Shown here: positions 57,443-64,000 of the stretch, in pieces
Position numbering within the stretch: the first letter of the stretch is position 1
Layout of the letters: the number at the start of each line of letters is the position of its first letter
Assembly: GCA_014607495.2 (NCBI GenBank)
Contig: CP053148.1
Span: 12,028,001-12,092,000 of the forward strand
Direction: 5' to 3'
Source of the DNA: Carposina sasakii
Taxonomy: Eukaryota; Arthropoda; Insecta; Lepidoptera; Carposinidae
DNA length: 64,000 nt
Notes under the pieces: generated by a model
What the model was told of the DNA's origin: nothing
Seen by the model: the letters and a program-made list of their open reading frames with translations, nothing else
Databases searched by the model: none
Made by a program: the position numbers and the translations under genes

Positions 57443-58407
57443 CCTGGCTCCACCCCAACAAGCACACGAGGAACGAGATAGACTTCATATTGACCACCGA
57501 TAGACGGATATTCAATGATGCCTCAGTGATCAACAGGGTGAAAACCGGTAGTAATCACCGAATGGTTCAAGGCACATTGAATATTAATGTCAAACGGGAG
57601 AGATCACGACTAGTGAAGTCTACACTCCGACCCTCATCCGTGCACATTCAAAACCCCGAGAGCTTTCAACTTGAGCTGACAAACCGCTTTGCTTGCCTAG
57701 AGGATTGCATATCAGTGGATGATATAAATAACAGGCTGGTAGAAACTGTCCACACGGTGGGGTCTAAATTCTTTAAACCTAACCGTAGAAATAGACCCCA
57801 GAAACTAACTGATCATACCCTCAACCTCATGGCGGAAAGGCGCGCAATGTCTCTGCAGTCCTCTGATGACGCTGAAGTATATCGGCAGCTCAATAGACGT
57901 ATCTCCAAGTCTTTCCGACACGACATCCGCAGCTTAATACTCGCTGCATTAAGGAGACAATAGAGCGAAATCAAGGCTCCAAAGTGTTCGCAAGAGAATT
58001 ATCTATTGGGCAGATCCAGTTGACGAAGCTGAAGACAGAGGACGGCAGTGTAGCGTCTACTATACCAGAGGTGCTAAGGGACATTGAGAGGTTCTATGGA
58101 CAGCTATATACCTCGGTCGCTAAACCTGTTAGATTTGGCAAAGACCCAAGAGCCGAGCTCACCCGACACTATACTGAAGACATCCCGGATATCAGCCTGT
58201 ACGAGATTAGGACTGCCCTTAAACAACTCAAAAACAACAAAGTGCCGGGCGACGATGGAATTACATCAGAGCTTCTAAGAGCAGGTGGAACTCCGGTACT
58301 GAGGGTCCTACAGAGGCTCTTCAATTCCGTCCTGCTCGAAGGCGTAACGCCGGAAGCATGGACCAGAAGTGTGGTGGTGCTGTTCTTTAAAAAAGGCGAT
58401 AAAGCCT
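57443..58407 (+). pseudogene. RTE fragment, copy 3 (no 5' or 3' end)
   Basis: Covers the endonuclease C-end (NRVKTGSNHRMVQG) through KAPGDDGITS-type RT start to VVLFFKKGDKAF, matching copies 1 and 2 at roughly 90-95% by eye. It stops abruptly inside the RT region and the Helitron 3' end begins at once. An internal LINE fragment without its 3' tail is unusual for target-primed insertion. Confidence 0.88.
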
Positions 58408-58479
58408 TTTTATATCGGATAATTTCCATATTTTGTTTTTTCTGTAGTCTACGCAGACGAAGTCGCGGGCGTCCACTAG
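58408..58479 (+). mobile_element. Helitron 3' end fused to the RTE fragment
   Basis: tttttatatcggataatttc, then cgcagacgaagtcgcgggcg, then CTAG (58,476-58,479) before T. The upstream Helitron part is replaced by RTE sequence. Confidence 0.75.
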
Positions 58480-58681
58480 TAGGTATATAAAATTCCTTGT
58501 CCTGGATCTGACAGATTAACGCATAGCCTTAACCACTGATCGAGGAGATCTGAAGCTTAAAGGGATTGTTCTTTGTATGCCGTAGGCATCTGACAAGAAA
58601 GAATTTTTCGAAATCCCACAGGAACGGAAACTAACGAGATTTCCAAACTTTACGCGGACTAAGTCGCGGGCGACCACTAGT
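58480..58681 (+). mobile_element. Second Helitron-like 3' end
   Basis: Ends ttacgcggactaagtcgcgg then gcgaccaCTAG (58,678-58,681) before T. The inner part differs from the main family. Confidence 0.55.
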
Positions 58682-59499
58682 CATATAAAATCATACAAAC
58701 AATATTTTTTACCAAGTACCTTAACAGTTACGATCATAGTATGCGATACAGTGGGCAGCCTGCCCACCTTTAATTTTATATTTTGCTGTTCGAAACCTTT
58801 CAAATTAGCGATGTCATCATCTGAAACCTTGACCTATTTAAAATATTAAAAATGACCTACATATATCGATTTTTAAAATCTATCATTCCAAATTACAATA
58901 ATAATCGTGCCAAGTGATATTTTTTTAAATATTAAGAAATTCCAAATACACAAGTATTTTTCCATATTACCTACATTAACATTAGTAAATAATGCAGCAG
59001 GATTGATTGTTTAAAATAATTCCTTATCAGCTAAACAGTGGAAATAATACCGCACATGTAAGTTGAAAACTAAGATTTAGAATAATAAATATTTATTTAT
59101 TTTGTTTATTTATTTAGTTATTTATTTAGCATGAGTCTATGCCCTGCAAAACTGTTTCAACAGTTTGTCTGCAGGAGTGGAGTCTCTTTTTAACATATTA
59201 TATAAGTACATAATTATTTTACGGGTATCTAAATAAATACTAGGAATTAATTTAAACGACACTAGAAAAAATTAGGTATACCTAGCCACAGCTCAACCAA
59301 CGATAAAGAAAACTCTTTTACTAATTAAAATACCATTATACATCTCAAAACTTAAAAGGCCTAAATAAAAATATTGAAATTTACATATTTTTATTTAGGT
59401 TGCATTAAAAAACATTCAGTCAAAATATCCTCTTTTCGTTAAAATCGGCCTTAAAATTAAAATATTTATACGAAAATATGATATTATGAAGTGTAATTT
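58682..59499. other. AT-rich, no gene seen
   Basis: Contains the inverted partner of cagttttgcagggcatagac (about 59,140). Confidence 0.5.
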
Positions 59500-59990
59500 G
59501 TTGCTCGTTGATGTGTAGTAAAAGTTAAGATAAAATGGCGGTTGGATTAGGGCGCTTTAGGAAAAGTAAAAGTGAGGTATCTCCCGCTCGATACCGACGT
59601 ACCTGTTGCGACGCCGCCGTCGCCGCGCCTGTCGCTCTCCGGTCCAAACTTTTACTCGAACGTCTACACACTAAACAGATGGCTACTTACCTACAGCGGC
59701 GTCCTGGTCCTCGCCCGTCGACTCCGTATATCTCTTAACAACTTTTCTAATACTTGAAAACAGTTTGCTGTTTTCAAAATATATTTGCAGGTGAACTTGG
59801 AAAGCGCGCGCGAATATCGCGAGCGCTGAAACGAGTTTCAGGGCGTGCGATGCGACTGGCGGTTATTGTGTGTATGCTCGTTGGCAAGGATCTCCCGCTC
59901 GCAGCCCCTAGTCCACCGCCTCCCGGACCCCTCGACCCGCCACACCCCTTTCCACGAACCTCCTCACCAGCCTACCCCGAATGACACCAC
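59500..59990. promoter_or_regulatory. GC- and CpG-rich patch, candidate promoter or first exon
   Basis: The only long CpG-rich, repeat-free patch in the window. On the minus strand gccgctgtag|GTAAGTAGCC (59,700-59,681) is a perfect splice donor after GC-rich sequence. On the plus strand an ATG with a good context lies at 59,535, and a proline-rich frame ends at 59,982, but neither has a domain. If transcribed leftward it could supply a 5' untranslated exon to the exon at 8.1 kb; that is inference only. Confidence 0.35.
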
Positions 59991-60000
59991 AATTACTCGT

Positions 60001-60430
60001 ACTTTTACGGTGTCCTTAAAAATACATTTAAGAATTTGGAAGAGATTACAATTATAATTAGGCGCATTTTTAACCCTCGACGCAAAAACGACGGGGTGTT
60101 ATAATACTGACAAACCTTGTACAGTTGATAATATTCACATAATCTTATTTATGGAAAGACGACAAAAATAAATTATTTTAGGACTGCTAAAATAAAATTG
60201 GCACATACTTACCGATGAGTATCTTTAAAAAATAAATAAAATAAATCGAACGCAGCTGAAACGGAACCGTTGTATACTCTCAGAAAAAGCAATAATTATA
60301 GGTACTTTACAGTGACGTAATTAGACACATTTCAGCACGAGACAGATAAAAATTTCAAGAATCCCCTGAGCGTCTACTACGGTTCCGTTTCAGCTTCGAT
60401 CCTACTCGAGACTTTTCGAAAATTGGCCCC
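60001..60430. other. No gene seen
   Basis: AT-rich; nothing recognised. Confidence 0.45.
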
Positions 60431-60515
60431 CTGGGGAGCAATTCTTGATAATTTTTGAGCCGAAACGTAACCTCTAATGAAGCAGTGCAAAGCAATATAT
60501 ACTTACCGCTTGAGT
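60431..60515. repeat. Dispersed repeat shared with 371-459
   Basis: Ends gcaatatatacttaccgctt gagt, as at 371-459, and is directly followed by the RTE tail. Confidence 0.65.
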
Positions 60516-60700
60516 CGTCGTCGTCGTCGTCAGCCCATTGCAGTCCACTGCTGGACGTAGGCCTCCCCCAGTGTACGCCACATGGCTCGATCTCCCGTTT
60601 TTGCCATCCAGTCACTACCAGCCGTCCTCTTTAAGTCATCGTTCCATCTGGCCGGAGGGCGTCAAACGCTACGCTTGCACAAGCGCGGTCTCCGAGGGTT
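60516..60700 (-). pseudogene. RTE 3' end, second subfamily, 5'-truncated
   Basis: On the minus strand: RPPARWNDDLKRTAGSDWMA, then DRAMWRTLGEAYVQQWTAMG and a stop, then a (CGA)n tail (60,516-60,530 in plus view cgtcgtcgtcgtcgt). The C-terminus and tail differ from copies 1-3, so it is a different RTE subfamily. The tail here is a CGA variant of the usual TGA repeat. Confidence 0.75.
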
Positions 60701-61172
60701 AGTCAGGCAGGTAGCCGGCCATAAAACAACGCCAAATCCTTGGCAATATGACCCCATCAAAAATGGGATAAGGGCACGAAGGTCATGATAAATACATACA
60801 TATAGACCGACTGTCTTTTCGAAATAAGATAGCTAGAACTTCGAGATCCCACAGCCATGGTTAGCATGTAAATGATAAGAGACAATTTTATAGCCGCCAC
60901 AAAGAATGCCCGAATTTCGTAACCGATTCTTCCGGCATGCACGGAGAGAGAAGAACTAATGTATTCTAGTGAAGCCCCGCGACAGTATAGGACAATTTAA
61001 TTTTTTTTTATTAGTAAGGGCATTGGTAATTATTTATTTTTCTTTTTTATTATTTTATATTTGCTTGCACATAGCCTTCAGGAGAGATCTACATTAATCT
61101 CACTCGAAGGTTCTCGAAGAATTTCATGCTCGAAAGCAGAAATTAAATCAGAAATAGAACTTTGTATTCAAA
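60701..61172. repeat. Dispersed SINE-like repeat and AT-rich DNA
   Basis: 60,840-60,990 (cccacagccatggttagcat ... agccccgcgacag) is the partner of 10,434-10,580. It lacks the CTCGTA hexamer present there. Confidence 0.5.
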
Positions 61173-61320
61173 CTAGTGGACGCACGCGACTCCTTCCACG
61201 TCGACAATAGAATAAAGTGCATACTCCTAATATAAAATAATGAAAACCGCATTCGATTTCATTCAGTAGTTTCTGCATGATGCCCAGACAGCCAGAATTT
61301 TTTTTTACAAAATATTATTT
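61173..61320 (-). mobile_element. Helitron-like 3' end, reversed
   Basis: CTAG (61,173-61,176) then tggacgcacgcgactccttc in plus view is the family's reversed 3' end. The inner part (aaaaccgcattcgatttcat) differs from the main family. Confidence 0.5.
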
Positions 61321-62255
61321 AGGCTTCAGGTATATATAGGTATATCTCAATTACATATTTATCATACTTACTCATAGTGTGTAGATATAAGAGCTTCGCT
61401 TAATAAAATAAAAGGTAAATGTGACGTTAAAATTAAACATAAAATCCGCATCAAATAGAGTTTCGATCAGTGAATTTAATCTTCTTTCACGGTCGTGACG
61501 TATTTTTAGCTGGCAATAGCAGGAATGCTGGCTATACCAGGTATTACCTAGGTACAATGGCTAATGGAAAATGCTAAATAAATTAAAATTATATGACTGT
61601 AGTTTATTGCATGTTCAAATTTTATTACGAAATAAAGATACTAAGAATCTAACCAAGATGCATTTTATACTTTTCTGTTTGTGAACATTTTTGTAAATAA
61701 AGGGTGTAACAGAAAAAGAATGTTAACCGAAATATTGAGAAAATAGCTAACTATAGAGAACCTATCCACAAAAACTTTAAAAAGCAATTCAAATAAATAA
61801 AATAATATTAGTCATTACTAAGAAAAGCAAATATTAACTAAGTCCATATTAACCTGTTCAGCTTCAAGTCAAGCAAGTAAATTGTTTGAAACAATATCTA
61901 CCTATATTTCATTTAATAAGATATCCTCTCTACAACACAGTGGAATAGTTTTGATAAACAGAGAACATAAATGCAGCGATAATAATTTCCTTTGACAGAA
62001 CTTGCGTCCTTGTTATACTAAATACTCGTAGATACTACAAATTGATACACTTAATATTATGAATAAGTTATGTTCAGTGCAGTTTGGATATACTTCGTAG
62101 ATGTGTCAATTTTAGTAGTAAATACTTTTAAGTATAGAACTATAATCTGGTTTACCAGAATTATTATTTCATGACCTTGTGCAGGGTGCCTAGAAATAGG
62201 TATGTGTCAATTTTAGTGGAGTCCACAAATTTCGTTTCGGTTTCTGAAAATGTCT
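61321..62255. other. AT-rich, no gene seen
   Basis: An octamer TACTCGTA lies at 62,023-62,030. Confidence 0.5.
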
Positions 62256-62950
62256 AGATTTGTGATTTTTTTTTAAATAGAAGAAGAATGAACTTTGGTA
62301 TTAGTTTTTAACGGGCACCTAAGTACTGATATATAAAATCGCAAATACCTCCAGTTATACACGAGGTATGGTACTGATTTTTTTCTGTAGATAGACATAA
62401 TAGTGAGTAATTATTTGTATAAAAAATTACGTGCTGAAATTGTGCACTTTTCTTTTTTAAAAATATTAACTAATATTTGTGCGTATAGATGATTGTAATT
62501 TAGGTACGCGCAATACGATGAAATATTATGGGATAAATAAATTTTGTGTCAAACTCCATTAATTAAAGTACAATACAAAGTTTTTCATTTTCGACCCCCC
62601 AAAAACTGGAAATTTCTCGGAAACTATCAACAAGGTAGGTTTCTCTCTCATCGAACTACGTCGATATACGGGATCAGCTAGAGATGTCCATTTTTCGGGG
62701 TTTTCGGAACACTGTGCCTTAGTTACAGATGATATTCCGAGATATCGTGGTCGATAAAAGCGTCTATTTGCTACCTTGGACATGAGTAACATCATATGTG
62801 ACGTCAATGGAGCTCCACTATATTTGAACATAATATAAACCTTAAGTCCACTACATAACTATTTAATGTAATAACTAGATAAACTAAGTACAGGTACTTT
62901 ACAAAAAAGGCAGTTGGATAGAGAGAGACCCATTCTCAAGTCATGACCGA
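62256..62950 (+). repeat. Tandem duplication III, upstream (shorter) copy, 695 bp
   Basis: Head-to-tail with the next copy; the junction is at gaccga|agattt. Identical to the next copy outside about eight indel blocks. The 90-residue minus frame in it matches no family I know and is present only because of the indels. Confidence 0.92.
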
Positions 62951-63749
62951 AGATTTGTGATTTTTTTTTAAATAGAAGAAGAATGAACTTTGGTATTAGT
63001 TTTTAACGGGCACCTAAGTACTGATATATAAAATCGCAAATACCTCCAGTTATACACGAGGTATGGTACTGATTTTTTTCTGTAGATAGACATAATAGTG
63101 AGTAATTATTTGTATAAAAAATTACGTGCTGAAATTGTGCACTTTTCTTTTTTAAAAATATTAACTAATATTTGATTTTTTTTATTAAACTTCTATAAAT
63201 CACCTGCGTATAGATGATTGTAATTTAGCTTGAAATACGCGCAATACGATGAAATATTATGGGATAAATAAATTTTGTGTCAAACTCCATTAATTAAAGT
63301 ACAATACAAAGTTTTTCATTTTTCGACCCCCCAAAAACTGGCTACTTTAATAAAAAATTTCTCGGAAACTATCAACAATTGAAAGATAGTTTGTTCTAGC
63401 GAATTGTTTCTCTCATCGAACTACGTCGATATACGGGATCAGCTAGAGATGTCCATTTTTCGGGGTTTTCGGAACACTGTGCCTTAGTTACAGATGATAT
63501 TCCGAGATATCGTGGTCGATAAAAGCGTCAGGTCAAATTATTGTTTCATAAAATGTTAGGCCGTGAGTCATGTCTGGACATGAGTAACATCATGATTCGT
63601 GACGTCAACTTGTGCCTAGTCATAATTGCTCCACTATATTTGAACATAATATAAACCTTAAGTCCACTACATAACTATTTAATGTAATAACTAGATAAAC
63701 TAAGTACAGGTACTTTACAAAAAAGGCAGACCCATTCTGTCATGACCGA
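62951..63749 (+). repeat. Tandem duplication III, downstream (longer) copy, ~799 bp
   Basis: Has extra blocks relative to the upstream copy, for example ~31 bp after ctaatatttg, 14 bp after aaaaactgg and ~30 bp after ctatcaacaa. The first ~215 bp of the two copies are identical. Confidence 0.92.
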
Positions 63750-64000
63750 ATGAACTTGTGATAGCTTTTATACGCAAAACTAGCAGCCCGCGGTTCCGGC
63801 TTCGCTCGGATATTCGACTTTTACATATTTGAAACTCCTTCCAATTCAAAGTGATAATAACATAATGACATAAACCTAGGTTCTTTATTAATTACGGAAA
63901 ACTAATAAATTACCGGTAGGTAGTTTAAAATTGAGTTTCTTTAAATATTTTTATTTTTTAAAGAGAGTAAGAGAATTGGACATAACTGAAAATTTTATAA
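63750..64000. other. AT-rich end with a repeat start
   Basis: 63,780-63,825 (ctagcagcccgcggttccgg, cttcgctcgg) resembles the start of the 27,950 repeat. No gene. Confidence 0.4.

Noticed and set aside
59535..59982. Plus-strand coding exons in the GC patch
   Set aside because: Frames are proline/arginine-rich without a domain; composition explains them. Kept only as a candidate regulatory or first-exon region.
62559..62831. 90-codon minus-strand frame
   Set aside because: Exists only in the shorter tandem copy and is broken by the extra blocks in the other copy; no domain.
1..64000. Telomeric TTAGG arrays, rRNA genes or a piRNA-cluster signature
   Set aside because: No TTAGG tandem run and no rRNA core sequences seen. 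Mixed strand orientation of elements gives no support for a unistrand piRNA cluster, which would need small-RNA data.

Overview
The window looks like a stretch of a lepidopteran (moth or butterfly) nuclear genome. It is AT-rich, has almost no host coding sequence, and carries repeat types typical of that order: RTE-clade LINEs with (TGATGA)n tails, short Helitrons ending in a GC hairpin plus CTAG, a SINE with an RTE-derived tail, many TA- or TWA-flanked MITEs, a copia element primed by half of initiator tRNA-Met, and DIRS-like debris. All family names come from recognising motifs by eye; no database search was possible. LAYOUT: 1-8 kb is AT-rich with LINE scraps, a 578-bp foldback element, a ~98-bp tandem repeat and small palindromic MITEs. 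The only host coding exon I can support is at 8,131-8,360 on the minus strand: it has a 3' splice site, an ATG, 57 codons in phase 0 and a GTATGT donor, and resembles the N-terminus of a SCYL2-type pseudokinase. A GC-rich patch near 59.5-60 kb with a perfect minus-strand donor is a possible far-upstream first exon. 11.3-12.9 kb holds a TIR element full of an internal GTAAGGCAAAATT-like motif. 15.1-17.3 kb (minus) and 19.9-22.9 kb (plus) are two RTE copies with recognisable target-site duplications; the second sits inside a TA-flanked MITE. 23.3-25.8 kb is a head-to-head pair of an unidentified TIR element. 26-31 kb has more MITEs, a SINE and an intact-looking Helitron. 31.7-34 kb carries three copies of a repeat that ends in a tRNA-like domain and a T-run. 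37.85-42.42 kb is a full-length but dead copia element with both LTRs, a primer site, a 5-bp TSD and every pol domain. 42.5-53.3 kb is a mosaic of LINE scraps, MITEs, SINE copies and two tandem duplications. 53.4-58.7 kb holds a gypsy-like LTR with a short open frame, a DIRS-like element broken by a LINE insertion, and an RTE fragment fused to a Helitron 3' end. 62.26-63.75 kb is a recent tandem duplication. MOST UNUSUAL SIGNALS: (1) the octamer TACTCGTA/TACGAGTA occurs 24 times by hand count, and where two copies of the same repeat can be compared it is a 6-bp gain shaped like TA + CTCG + TA; (2) in three tandem duplications the copies differ mainly or only by blocks of indels with short filler, and the upstream copy is always the shorter; (3) a 19-bp insert flanked by a 9-bp direct repeat lies in an LTR and its sequence recurs elsewhere in the window; (4) a 32-bp piece of the host exon is pasted 1.15 kb away. 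Together these suggest very active micro-insertion and repair, or a very small undescribed TA-targeting footprint, acting on a transposon graveyard.
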